Shown: in pieces, positions 52,297 to 61,067 of the stretch
How the letters are laid out: each line of letters starts with the position of its first letter
Numbering within the stretch: position 1 is the stretch's first letter
From: Indolivaga alginatilytica
GTDB taxonomy: Bacteria; Bacteroidota; Bacteroidia; Bacteroidales; Dysgonomonadaceae
NCBI RefSeq assembly: GCF_003201355.1
Contig: NZ_QICL01000003.1
Coordinates: 194,234-258,233, forward strand
Direction: 5' to 3'
Length of the DNA stretch: 64,000 nucleotides
Notes under the pieces: model-generated
The model's database searches: none
Told to the model about the DNA's origin: nothing
What the model saw: only the letters and a program-made list of their open reading frames with translations
Program-made: the position numbers and the translations under genes

Positions 52297-54033
52297 TTAT
52301 TCATTTATAAGACTGAACAATTCTTCTGCCGCTAAACGTGGTCCTTCTTTTGTTCTGCCTTCTATAGCCAGAGATGTGTGGATCTCTCCGATCTTAACAC
52401 CATTATCATTCATTTTTCCAAAATACCTGCGAACCAGTTTTTCGGCAAGTTCTCTTTCCTGAACAGGTCCGAATGGATTTGCAAAATAAGATTTTACCAA
52501 ACCTACTTCGCTTGTTGTTCCCTTGGCCTTTCTTGCTCCGTCCTCAAATACCTCAATAGCCTTATCGAGATCATCAAAGAATGTGATCTTCTGATCGGTT
52601 TCAGCATAATTGTTGGCATAAAGCATATAATCTACTTTATATCCTTTAGAAATCACCTCGTAAGTTGCAACAGGAATCGTAACACGAGCATTTACTTTGT
52701 CGGGATTCGTGTATATTCCGCGGTCTAATTGTTGATATGCATATGAAGGATCTAGGTCATCAACACGGACAAATGCCCCGATTTCAGTACCATATCCTTT
52801 TACCGAACCGTCAGCTTCTATATTCAGATAACCCATATCATCAAAAATGATACGCATATGTCTGATATATTTTTCGTTCAGATTACGGAATGCTTCCAAA
52901 CTTTCAGATTTTCCGGCACCACTATCACCCATTATGATGATGTTTGATTCTTTTCCGTTTTTCAGTGCAATGTTTACCATCGCTCCGTGTATCGGTAAAC
53001 GGTCATACTCCATTTGTTTCACATTGTGAAGGGTTAGTAGCATTTTTTTCATGTAACCGAAATAATCGATATCGTCACAATAGTTTGCGTATCCGATAAG
53101 AATATCATTTTGTTTGTCTTTGTAGTAGAAGGTGCGTTTTTCTTCGTGCCCATCCGCATAACCGAATACATAAATCATATCGGGTTTTTTACCGATGTAG
53201 CTGCTTGGTGTTGCCAATTCAAACAGATTGGACAATCCTAAACCATGATCGATAAAGTCTTTATGGAAATAAACGAAAGTAAGCATATTACCTACCCAAG
53301 CCGGAAATATAAACCATTCGTCATCATTTAAAGAGATATTTGCTATCGGGTTAGAAGAATGTTCCTGAAATATTCCGTCGCGTGTATTTCTTTTAGTATA
53401 TGTGATCAATGGTGGTTGAAATATCACGGTGCTTATAAAAGGCACTGCTGCCAGCCCTTTGTATTCAATAGGACAATTCCATGATACTTCGTCATTCAGG
53501 ATAAGCCCTGCGTTCGCACCTGCAATCAGCTGGCGGTATACCCTGTGTTGAAATCCCATAACAGTTTCTTCGATGCGGCGGTAGGTAGCAAGGATAAGAT
53601 CATTAAACTGAGAGTTTGCCTGAGTAAATCTAACATCCTGTAAACCTTCTCCAACGCTCGAATTGCGTACAATAGAGATGCGGTCTAACCGTCTCCAGTA
53701 TGAATATAATAGTTCGATCAGTTCAATGAAAAGGTCTTTATCCGAAAAGCAAACCGAATACCTGTTGTCTACTTTTACTATTTCGTTTTCGTCACACACT
53801 GTAAGAAACTTGAACACTTGAACCAGTGATTGAGCAAATTCGTCATCGTTGTTATTGAAGTATTTAATATAATAGTCATATATAATGACATTGTCTTTTT
53901 TTAATACTTGAATAAATGAGTCGATTACTTTTTTAAAACCATAACTATTCAAAAGTTTCTGACGGTTGTCACAATATTTCAGTGAGAAATTAATCATTGC
54001 TTTTCCTCGACTGATTGTAAATTCGTTTAGCAT
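52297..54033 (-). CDS. HPrK/PEPCK-fold kinase-like protein
   Basis: A 578-residue protein with a P-loop near the middle (MGDSGAGKSESLEAF, residues about 368-382), preceded by PIHGAMVNIAL and followed by MRIIFDDMGYL (D398, D399). These fit the P-loop and metal-binding parts shared by HPr kinase and ATP-dependent PEP carboxykinase; the P-loop GDSGAGKSE is closer to HPr kinase. The remaining N-terminal 340 residues match nothing I know. It might be a protein or small-molecule kinase; its position upstream of ppc suggests a link to PEP metabolism, which is not proven. Some databases call such proteins PEPCK. Confidence 0.7.
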   Translation of the reverse strand: MLNEFTISRGKAMINFSLKYCDNRQKLLNSYGFKKVIDSFIQVLKKDNVIIYDYYIKYFNNNDDEFAQSLVQVFKFLTVCDENEIVKVDNRYSVCFSDKDLFIELIELLYSYWRRLDRISIVRNSSVGEGLQDVRFTQANSQFNDLILATYRRIEETVMGFQHRVYRQLIAGANAGLILNDEVSWNCPIEYKGLAAVPFISTVIFQPPLITYTKRNTRDGIFQEHSSNPIANISLNDDEWFIFPAWVGNMLTFVYFHKDFIDHGLGLSNLFELATPSSYIGKKPDMIYVFGYADGHEEKRTFYYKDKQNDILIGYANYCDDIDYFGYMKKMLLTLHNVKQMEYDRLPIHGAMVNIALKNGKESNIIIMGDSGAGKSESLEAFRNLNEKYIRHMRIIFDDMGYLNIEADGSVKGYGTEIGAFVRVDDLDPSYAYQQLDRGIYTNPDKVNARVTIPVATYEVISKGYKVDYMLYANNYAETDQKITFFDDLDKAIEVFEDGARKAKGTTSEVGLVKSYFANPFGPVQERELAEKLVRRYFGKMNDNGVKIGEIHTSLAIEGRTKEGPRLAAEELFSLINE

Positions 54034-54066
54034 TGTTTATTCGGTTTTATTTATAATTTTAGTTAT

Positions 54067-54205
54067 TAAGCTTCTCAGATTTTTTTATTGCTTTGGCAAG
54101 TATAGCTAAATAGTTGCGGGTTACGAGTAGACAAGCTACGAACAGACAGGTCTTGCAAACTGATAACTGATTTTAAATGTAGCAATAAATAGTTGAAATT
54201 ACTTT
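54067..54205 (-). repeat. TAAG-CTTA element, copy Q, with internal insertion
   Basis: Left: TAAGCTTCTCAGATTTTTTT, ATTGCTTTGGCAAGTATAG. Right: GCAATAAATAGTTGAAATTA then CTTT. About 45 nt more than the usual 93 sit in the middle (ACGAGTAGACAAGCTACG to TGATAACTGA), similar to short TAACTG repeats elsewhere. Confidence 0.7.
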
Positions 54206-54308
54206 GATTTTTTTATGATCTGTTTCTGATATTTTTTCCAACAAGAATCTAGTTCAAATTTAATCATTTTACTTGTATTAGAAAAATCGATAAAAGACTA
54301 ATTTCGGT

Positions 54309-54527
54309 TTACTTATCGATTGCTTTATCCTTTGTCTTTTCATTGGATAATTTTATAAATTGGTCATTCAAATTTTTCAGGCAGTCGAAGCATAAACAGT
54401 TTCCGTAAGTTGTTTTGATGTATTGCCTGACTCCATCTCTCAGATTGAGTTTGGTACAATTGCATAATTCTATTTTGTCTACTCTGCAAGTAAATGTTGA
54501 TGAGCAACAAGGGCATGTTTTATCCAT
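54309..54527 (-). CDS. Cysteine-rich CWC-type zinc-binding protein
   Basis: A 72-residue protein with nine cysteines: CPCCSSTFTC, CNC and NCLCFDCL. The pattern resembles the cysteine-rich CWC family (C-P-x-C... C-x-C ... C-L-C-x-x-C-L), which likely binds a metal. It is the first full gene downstream of a cobalamin riboswitch, 173 nt away. Whether the riboswitch controls it is unknown. The function is unknown. Confidence 0.8.
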   Translation of the reverse strand: MDKTCPCCSSTFTCRVDKIELCNCTKLNLRDGVRQYIKTTYGNCLCFDCLKNLNDQFIKLSNEKTKDKAIDK

Positions 54528-54699
54528 TCTTTGTATTTAAATCTTTGCACAAGTTTTAGCCTATGGTCGGATCACTTGAAAGATCCGGTCATATCTTAAT
54601 CGATAGCTTTTTTTGAAAGTATCTTTTTGTTTGTTTTTATCATTATTATAATGATATGTTGCATCAACTCTGTTTCCCGAAAGTCTTTTGCCTGTATTC

Positions 54700-54945
54700 T
54701 TTCTGGCAGGTCTTCTGACTTGCTTCATTTCTAAACATCCTTCCCATCTTTTTAATCAGTAGTTATCAGTTCTGTCACCAATATAATTGTTTGACCGTTC
54801 TCTGTTAACCGTAGACTGTTCCGACAGTGGCTGGAGTATTGTTTAGAAACTCCTTATGAAGCTTACAGCAGCGGGTCTGTTCCGGATTTGCACCGGATTC
54901 CCTTTTCATTATTCTATCAGGAATTGTAATAGAATAACACCAAAA
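54700..54945 (-). ncRNA. Cobalamin riboswitch
   Basis: In minus-strand reading the core blocks are AAAAGGGAATCCGGTGCAA, ATCCGG, AACAGACCCGCTGCTGT, then GCCACTG, GATGGGAAGG, and the end GTCAGAAGACCTGCC. Arms CTTCAT and ATGAAG pair across the variable part. This is the conserved B12-sensing element. The variable arm between GCCACTG and GATGGGAAGG is about 75 nt and contains TGATAACTACTGATTA. Downstream in the same direction are a 22-codon ORF and the CWC gene; no transporter or biosynthesis gene follows in the window. Confidence 0.88.
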
Positions 54946-54989
54946 ACAGTGTAAAGATAATAAAATGTATGATTTGGGATGCACGAAGA

Positions 54990-55030
54990 AACAAAAAAAT
55001 CTTTCCTAAATAAAGGAAAGATTTTTTGTT
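54990..55030. terminator. Bidirectional terminator-like hairpin
   Basis: AACAAAAAAATCTTTCCT and AGGAAAGATTTTTTGTT form a 17 bp stem with a 6 nt loop. It lies upstream of the riboswitch and downstream of the barrel gene, so it insulates the two transcripts. Confidence 0.85.
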
Positions 55031-55260
55031 CCAAGAATGTGCCTATAGGAGAAGGAGAGTCCTATATAAATTGAGATATTATGGATTGCGTTTTCCTGGC
55101 ACTTTTTTTTAGATTTCCGGTTAGTAATTGAAATTCGTATGTATGTGTATGAATATACTGTATTTGAGTGCAAATAAAGGCATAAAGACCTGACAAGGCT
55201 ATAATTAAAATCTCCTTTTTTTCTCAGATTTGAAGCTTTTTTTATTTTTCCGATTAAAAG
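55031..55260. other. Intergenic stretch without a gene
   Basis: About 230 nt of AT-rich sequence between two terminators. I see no promoter, repeat copy or credible ORF here. Confidence 0.5.
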
Positions 55261-55299
55261 ACAACGCCCATATCTACAATGGTAGTTATGGGCGTTTGT
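55261..55299 (-). terminator. Terminator after the outer-membrane barrel gene
   Basis: ACGCCCATA and TATGGGCGT, extended by ACTACCA/TGTAGAT-type partial pairing, form a stable stem 19 nt after the stop in minus-strand reading, with TCTTTT after it. Confidence 0.8.
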
Positions 55300-55317
55300 A
55301 TAATATGGGCTTTATTT

Positions 55318-57087
55318 TTAGAATTTTAGGCTTATCCCTCCCATGGCATTAATGCCTTGATTGGTATAACCGTATTGCCTTTCGTATTTCTGATTCATTA
55401 TGTTATTTGCTCTTACAAAGAATGTTAGCCAATCCAAGATATTATAACTCCCTTTGATATTTAGCTCGTTAATATTAGCCATATTGCTTGAAGTATTATT
55501 TACGTAAGCCTTGCGTCCGCCTTCGAATATGTAATTAACCGATAGTGTCAGATTATCAATAAATGAAAAATCAGCATTAAAATCGAAAGTTAAGGTTGGT
55601 AATCCCCATGCTTCTTTTTTATCGGGTGCATTATCCGTTAAAGTATATTTGCTGACATTATAGAAATATCCCGTTGCTTTTAACGAAAGATCGGTAGAAG
55701 GAATTAACTTTGTTTTTAATGCTCCTCCAAAGTGTCCGGCACCTAAGTTAGCATACAGCATTTCTGATACATTTCCCCACGATGAAGCGTTGTATGGAAC
55801 AAATAAATGATCGTCTTTAGTATATTTATATCCTCCGAAAATATCGAACTCGAGACCACTGACAATTCCTGATCTGACCCCGATCTGAGCATCGTATAAT
55901 GTTTGAGAAATAAAAACGCGTGATGCAGGGTTGATATATCGGTTCACCCGATTCATTTCCACGAAATTATTATCATTGATACCGCCACCTACATTAAAAT
56001 ACAACAAACTTTTCTCATCGAAATTCCAGGATGTTTTGATAGAGGGAGCAGCCACAAATTTGTTTTGTATATCAGAAGCCCAGTTGATATTGACTCCGAG
56101 TGATAGTTTGAAGTCTCCTCCATCAATGCTATAATAAGGTTTAGCTTTAAAAATAGTCAGGTTATGAAACGGATCTGTATTTAATAAAGGTAAAAAGTCG
56201 ATGTTGCTAAACGATTGAAAGAAAACGCCTCCTTCGACTCCTGCTTTATGATCTGTCTGAACAGGTGTTGCAATATTAACCATTGCATCAAATATACTTC
56301 CGGATACGCCGTCAGTCGTGATATCAGGACCGTATTTAGATGTGAAATTATTATATTTTACATTTGCAGAATAATACATGGCATCACTATGTTCTGTTGA
56401 AGTTATTCCCGTTTCCGCCTCAATAACATTTACTCCCTGATTATTTTTCATAAAACCTTCATAGATGGAAGCATCTTGGTTGGGCGAGCTGAATATATAC
56501 GGATTACCATAATAGTTAAAGGTATTGTTGAAAAACGAACCGTTTAAATACCATGTCAGCGACTCAAATTTATGGCTATATTTCGCCTTGATCAGGTTCT
56601 CCATGTTCTTGGCTTTCGCTTGGTCAAAAAGAAAATTGGGGTTTAAGTATTTGATGTTACCGTCAGTCGAGTTGTGAGTCGCAAAGAGATCAAACCGGTC
56701 ATTCTCGGAGTCAACAATTCTATATCCGGCTGCACCGTCTAAATTAGAGTACATTCCTGCTCCGAACAAAAAGTATCCCCGATGTTTGCTAAAAGCAATA
56801 TCGGTTTTGATATCTCCCGAACCGGTGTCCCCAATCGGGTGAGAAGTGATATTTGTATTAGGGATACTATTTTCGAATTTTATATCGTATTGCTTTTTGG
56901 CCGGTTCGTGAAGAGCGGGAAGCGTATTGATTTTTGAAGCATCCTGTATTGTGGGAGTGTATTCTCTTTCGAGAGATACCTGACGGTTTAGGGTTGTATC
57001 CTTAGCGGCGGTTTGAGCTGCAATGTTAACTGATGCAACGCTTAGTCCCAATGTGCTAATAAATAAAGTTTTATATAATGTATTCAT
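55318..57087 (-). CDS. TonB-dependent receptor-like outer-membrane beta-barrel protein
   Basis: A 589-residue outer-membrane protein. The signal peptide is MNTLYKTLFISTLGLSVASVNIAAQ. The N-terminal region has VSLEREYTPTIQDASKINTLP, then many alternating hydrophobic strands, and the last residue is F (GGISLKF), the usual barrel end. No clear TonB plug domain is present; the barrel part (FFVRANNIMNQKYERQYGY) resembles the ends of TonB receptors. It lies 107 nt downstream of a giant TPR protein gene, and I recall this pair in several Bacteroidetes. Substrate unknown. Confidence 0.85.
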   Translation of the reverse strand: MNTLYKTLFISTLGLSVASVNIAAQTAAKDTTLNRQVSLEREYTPTIQDASKINTLPALHEPAKKQYDIKFENSIPNTNITSHPIGDTGSGDIKTDIAFSKHRGYFLFGAGMYSNLDGAAGYRIVDSENDRFDLFATHNSTDGNIKYLNPNFLFDQAKAKNMENLIKAKYSHKFESLTWYLNGSFFNNTFNYYGNPYIFSSPNQDASIYEGFMKNNQGVNVIEAETGITSTEHSDAMYYSANVKYNNFTSKYGPDITTDGVSGSIFDAMVNIATPVQTDHKAGVEGGVFFQSFSNIDFLPLLNTDPFHNLTIFKAKPYYSIDGGDFKLSLGVNINWASDIQNKFVAAPSIKTSWNFDEKSLLYFNVGGGINDNNFVEMNRVNRYINPASRVFISQTLYDAQIGVRSGIVSGLEFDIFGGYKYTKDDHLFVPYNASSWGNVSEMLYANLGAGHFGGALKTKLIPSTDLSLKATGYFYNVSKYTLTDNAPDKKEAWGLPTLTFDFNADFSFIDNLTLSVNYIFEGGRKAYVNNTSSNMANINELNIKGSYNILDWLTFFVRANNIMNQKYERQYGYTNQGINAMGGISLKF

Positions 57088-57106
57088 TATCTTTTAATTT
57101 AAGTAA

Positions 57107-57190
57107 TTTTCAGTAAACAAGTAAACGGGTTGACACGTAAACGAGAAAGTGTTGGCTGTTGACTGCTGACTGTTAACTGTTGACTGATTT
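57107..57190. repeat. Short TGTTGACTG / GTAAAC repeat run
   Basis: CAGTAAACAAGTAAACGGG is followed by GGCTGTTGACTGCTGACTG and TTAACTGTTGACTGA. Units of 7-9 bp are repeated with change. The same kind of run is at 20441-20506 and 36687-36720, and a shorter one at 49454-49480. Confidence 0.6.
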
Positions 57191-57194
57191 AAAA

Positions 57195-60100
57195 TTATTT
57201 ATTTAATTGAGTTAAACGATCATTTATCATTGTCGTAATGTCTGCTTCGTTTCCGGTATAGTTGGCTTTCAGGCTTTCAAGATATTGCTTCGCCTGGAAT
57301 TTATCTCCTTTAGCAAGATAGGTGTCCGACAATACAATGATAGATTGTGCCATCCAGTAAGCATGAGGTGTTCCCTGCTTCATCAAACCAAGAACCTGTT
57401 GCTCAGCTTTATCATAATTACCGTTTTTCAGATATGTTTTCGCCAGAAGATATTGGGCTTCGGCTCCGTATACGCTGCGTGTATCGCTTGCCGCCTTTTG
57501 GAGATCATCTATAGCCTTATTTGTCTCTCCTGTATTCAGATATGCTTTAGCTCTGTAAAGACGCGCTTCACTCACTACCTCGGGTGATGTTTTTCCTTGA
57601 GATAATAAAGCTGTTGCGACGGTAATTACTTCTACATCTTTATTCAGACTATTAGCTACTTTAAGCATACCCAACTGAGCTGTACTCTTATCATCGGCAC
57701 TGGCTGCTGTGCGCATCATCTCTTTGTACGCATTGTATGCTGCCTGATTGTTGCCTTTGCTTAGTTGTATTTCTCCAACAAGAGCGAGTGCTTTATTCAG
57801 ATTTTTTGAATTACCCGAATTGATAGTATTATTGAATGCCTGAAGTGCTGTTTCATAATCCTTTTTATTATAGGCTATTGCTCCGATATAATAATGTGCA
57901 TCTCCGGCAAATTGCCCCTGTGGATAAGCTTGCAGGTATTTGTTCATTGCATTTGCTGCCTCACTTGCATGACCTTTCATGTATATGTTTTCGGCGGCAA
58001 GATAAGATAATGAATCCTGGCGGCTGGCGGTAATTATAATACCATTGCCTAAAGAATTCGCAAAGCTGGCATAAGAACCGATGTCGTTTATATCACGATA
58101 AATTCCTTCAAGACTTTGTATCGCAATACGAGCCTCTTCCGAATTTTTATGATTTTGTACCACTTGCTTATAAGCCTCTATTGCTTTCTGAGGATTATTG
58201 CTGTTGTAGTAAGACTGACCTAATTGTACGCCTGCCTGTGTAGCCACATTCGAATTGGGGTAGTCGTTAAGAATTCTGGTCAGAATAGGAATTGCGTCCG
58301 TCTCACGGTTAAGCATAATTAGAGCACGGCTCTTTTCATACATGGCATCATCATAATATTGTGAGTCGGGATATTTTCTCATCATCACATCCAGTGCCGC
58401 AATCTTGCCGTTGTAGTTATGCTGCAAGCCTAGTACAAATGCTTTTTGGAAGTCTGCATATTCTGCACTTTGAGGATTATTTATCGATGCTTGTGAGTAT
58501 GCATTTTCAGCCTCAATAAAATTGCGGTTGAATAAATAAATATCGCCGATACGATTCCATGCATCAGAATATGTCATCAGTTGCCTGTTTCTTTCTTGAG
58601 AAGCATATTGTTTAAAACTGTTTAATGCATTGGAATATTGCTTCATATTGAAATACGTATAACCGAGATTATACAATGCATTGCTATAATTATCGTCCGA
58701 AGCATTGCATACCGAAAGATATGTTTGATAATCTTTTACAGCTGCCGGATAATTATTCTCGCGATAATAGGTTTCGCCTCTCCAGAAATAGGATTCATTT
58801 TTAGACTTAACGTCATAATTGCCTAAATTAATGGAAGCATTGAAACGCTGGATTGCCTGATCGTAGTTTCCGTCAATAAAATCCTGCGCCCCAAGTTGAA
58901 ACAAAATAGTCTGCTTAGTTTCGATTATTTGTCTTCCCGGATTACGCATTTTGTCAATTACCGTAAGTGCAGCCTGATAGTTTTTCGTAGAAAGTAGGGT
59001 TGCTGCCAATTGATTGTTTATCTCGTTTACATATTTTGAATTCGGATATTCATTTAAGAAACGCTGTAAAACTGTAATCGATTGATCGAAAACAGATAAC
59101 GAAGTCTTATGAACCAGCATAGCGTAATTATACAGAGCCACCTCGCTGACCGATGGATCGAACTGTACACGTGATGCTGCATCAAAAGCCATTAGGGCAT
59201 TTGCATTGTCATTTACCTTCAAATAATTTTGCCCAAGCAGCATATACGCCGTCTGCCCGAGTTTATTTTCTGTTGAAGCGGCAAATTGCAGTGCTTTTAT
59301 TGCATTCTGATAATCGCCTGTTTGTGTGTATGCAATTCCCAGTTGTAGCATATCTTCCGCAAACGGTTTAGATTCGGATGCCAGATATTGCTCGTAATTC
59401 GAAATAGATTCGTTTATATTACCCTGCCTGTAATAAGCATTACCCAGAATACGATATATTTCTGCCGAGTTTTTGTTATTAGGATATGTGTTCAGGTAAT
59501 TATGCCCTGCATTAATCGCTTCATTCAGGTTATTCTTAAGAAATAACCCTTGTGTTATAAAGAATAAAGATTGTTCTTTATATTCAGGACTGTTTTTAAG
59601 ACGCTCAAATGTGGCAAGAGCATTATCGTATTTGCCTTTCTGAAAATCTATGTATGCTTTGTAATAGGTGGCAGGCTCATAATATTTATTACTGTTACGT
59701 GCCAATAATTCAAACTGATTAGCTGCAACAGATCTTTTTCCTTCCTGAAGATTGGCAAACGCCGAGCGGAAAGTGTAATCTTCTTGCTCTTTAGTTGCCA
59801 GATATGCAACATCAGCCTGTTCGAACCAATAGAGGGCTTTAGACCAGTCTTTCTCATTGAAGTAAGACGATCCTATGTAGAAACAAATATCATTTCTATG
59901 ATAAGATTCGGGGTAGGTATCCAGATATTCACGAAGAACGTCAACCGCATTCCCCTTACCTGTGAAATAGGATGCAGCTGCAATCATGTAGTCAGCTTCT
60001 AGTTCAGCATTTTTGTCTTTGGATAATCTTTTAAACTCAGTAAGGGTGTTCTGAGCCCCCACAAAATTATTATCGAGAAACATTTCTTTACCTTGTAAAA

Positions 60101-60200
60101 ACAGCCTCTCGGGAAGCTCGTTATTGATTCCCTTCTGAGCATAAGTTAACTGTAGGGTAGATGCTATTCCTATCCCCGTAATAAGTAGTATTTTCTTCAT
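57195..60200 (-). CDS. Large tetratricopeptide repeat protein, secreted
   Basis: A 1001-residue protein with an N-terminal signal (MKKILLITGIGIASTLQLTYAQ). The rest is built of about 20 or more TPR units, for example NAYYRQGNINESISNYEQYL, LGQSYYNSNNPQKAIEAY and YLLAKTYLKNGNYDKAEQQVL. TPR solenoids mediate protein-protein contacts, and a periplasmic or outer-membrane scaffold is likely. It overlaps the upstream Nudix gene by 4 nt and is followed by the barrel gene, so the three genes probably form one operon. Confidence 0.93.
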   Translation of the reverse strand: MKKILLITGIGIASTLQLTYAQKGINNELPERLFLQGKEMFLDNNFVGAQNTLTEFKRLSKDKNAELEADYMIAAASYFTGKGNAVDVLREYLDTYPESYHRNDICFYIGSSYFNEKDWSKALYWFEQADVAYLATKEQEDYTFRSAFANLQEGKRSVAANQFELLARNSNKYYEPATYYKAYIDFQKGKYDNALATFERLKNSPEYKEQSLFFITQGLFLKNNLNEAINAGHNYLNTYPNNKNSAEIYRILGNAYYRQGNINESISNYEQYLASESKPFAEDMLQLGIAYTQTGDYQNAIKALQFAASTENKLGQTAYMLLGQNYLKVNDNANALMAFDAASRVQFDPSVSEVALYNYAMLVHKTSLSVFDQSITVLQRFLNEYPNSKYVNEINNQLAATLLSTKNYQAALTVIDKMRNPGRQIIETKQTILFQLGAQDFIDGNYDQAIQRFNASINLGNYDVKSKNESYFWRGETYYRENNYPAAVKDYQTYLSVCNASDDNYSNALYNLGYTYFNMKQYSNALNSFKQYASQERNRQLMTYSDAWNRIGDIYLFNRNFIEAENAYSQASINNPQSAEYADFQKAFVLGLQHNYNGKIAALDVMMRKYPDSQYYDDAMYEKSRALIMLNRETDAIPILTRILNDYPNSNVATQAGVQLGQSYYNSNNPQKAIEAYKQVVQNHKNSEEARIAIQSLEGIYRDINDIGSYASFANSLGNGIIITASRQDSLSYLAAENIYMKGHASEAANAMNKYLQAYPQGQFAGDAHYYIGAIAYNKKDYETALQAFNNTINSGNSKNLNKALALVGEIQLSKGNNQAAYNAYKEMMRTAASADDKSTAQLGMLKVANSLNKDVEVITVATALLSQGKTSPEVVSEARLYRAKAYLNTGETNKAIDDLQKAASDTRSVYGAEAQYLLAKTYLKNGNYDKAEQQVLGLMKQGTPHAYWMAQSIIVLSDTYLAKGDKFQAKQYLESLKANYTGNEADITTMINDRLTQLNK

Positions 60201-60730
60201 AAATTCATCATTTGTATTTTTGCGATCCCTTGCTTAACGGAGCGTAGTCCAAATAAAGAGGGATTTAAATCGGATAACGGTAAAAATTTAAGCTCAGCCA
60301 CATCATCATTTGCTGCAAACCGGGCATTGCTGTCTACTTTGCATAAAAAGAACAAATCAGTTGTTTCAACTTCAAAGCCTGAGTACATATATAAATTAGG
60401 TATAGAAAAGAGATACTGAGCAGCAGATACATCAAGTCCGGTTTCTTCTTTTATTTCTCTGATAACGGCTTCTTCGGCAGTCTCGTTCATATCCACGAAT
60501 CCCCCCGGAAGATCCAAAGTGCCTTTTGCCGGCTCATGGGCTCGGGTTGCGACTAATATTTCGTTTTTCTCATTGAAAATCACTCCTATGGTTGCAGATG
60601 AAGGATTGAAGTAATAAATGAAACCACAGTCTTCACAGCATTTTGATTTGAAATTGTTGTCAACAAAGTGATTAGACCCACATTTAGGACAATATTTGAA
60701 TTGATAAAGAGGATGTTTCTTTTCTGGCAT
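60197..60730 (-). CDS. NUDIX hydrolase with zinc ribbon
   Basis: A 177-residue Nudix enzyme. Residues 12-40 form a zinc ribbon (YCPKCGSNHFVDN, CCEDCGFIYYFNP). The Nudix box is GGFVDMNETAEEAV, IREIKEETGLDV (G-x5-E-x7-R-E-x2-E-E-x-G). The layout resembles NudC-like hydrolases of NAD(H) or other nucleoside diphosphates, but the specificity motif was not seen. The start codon is preceded by a TATATTTG box. Confidence 0.92.
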   Translation of the reverse strand: MPEKKHPLYQFKYCPKCGSNHFVDNNFKSKCCEDCGFIYYFNPSSATIGVIFNEKNEILVATRAHEPAKGTLDLPGGFVDMNETAEEAVIREIKEETGLDVSAAQYLFSIPNLYMYSGFEVETTDLFFLCKVDSNARFAANDDVAELKFLPLSDLNPSLFGLRSVKQGIAKIQMMNL

Positions 60731-61067
60731 AACATTTTTATATTAAACTTCTATATACACAACGTACAAATATAGCTATTTATAAGATACATGTTTTAAG
60801 TGTAGTTATTGTGCTATTAAAATTAACGCATACTTAAAGGTTAATTTAGCTGTGTATTTGTTAATATATGTCATATTTAAACTCTCTAAAAAATGCGATT
60901 ATATTCGTAAATCACTTTTTTCTATGTTAAATATATTGAAATATACCCTTGTTTTACCTAAAGACAAGAAAAGATGATAAAAAGGTTATAGCATAACTAG
61001 GAAATTTATTGTTACTTTGTGATAAAGTTGGTTGTTTGAATATAAATTTGTTAAAATTCTTTCTGTT
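60731..61067. other. Intergenic stretch without a gene
   Basis: About 340 nt, very AT-rich. Apart from the TATATTTG box of the Nudix operon (60767-60774) and a weak TTACTTTG box at 61012-61019 in front of the C39-like gene, nothing specific is seen. Confidence 0.5.
60767..60774 (-). promoter_or_regulatory. Putative -7 box of the Nudix-TPR-barrel operon
   Basis: TATATTTG in minus-strand reading is 37-44 nt upstream of the Nudix start. The -33 element is not clear. Confidence 0.5.

Noticed and set aside
14646..54205. CRISPR array
   Set aside because: The repeats are 93 bp units, thousands of bases apart, in both orientations; there are no regular spacers and no cas genes.
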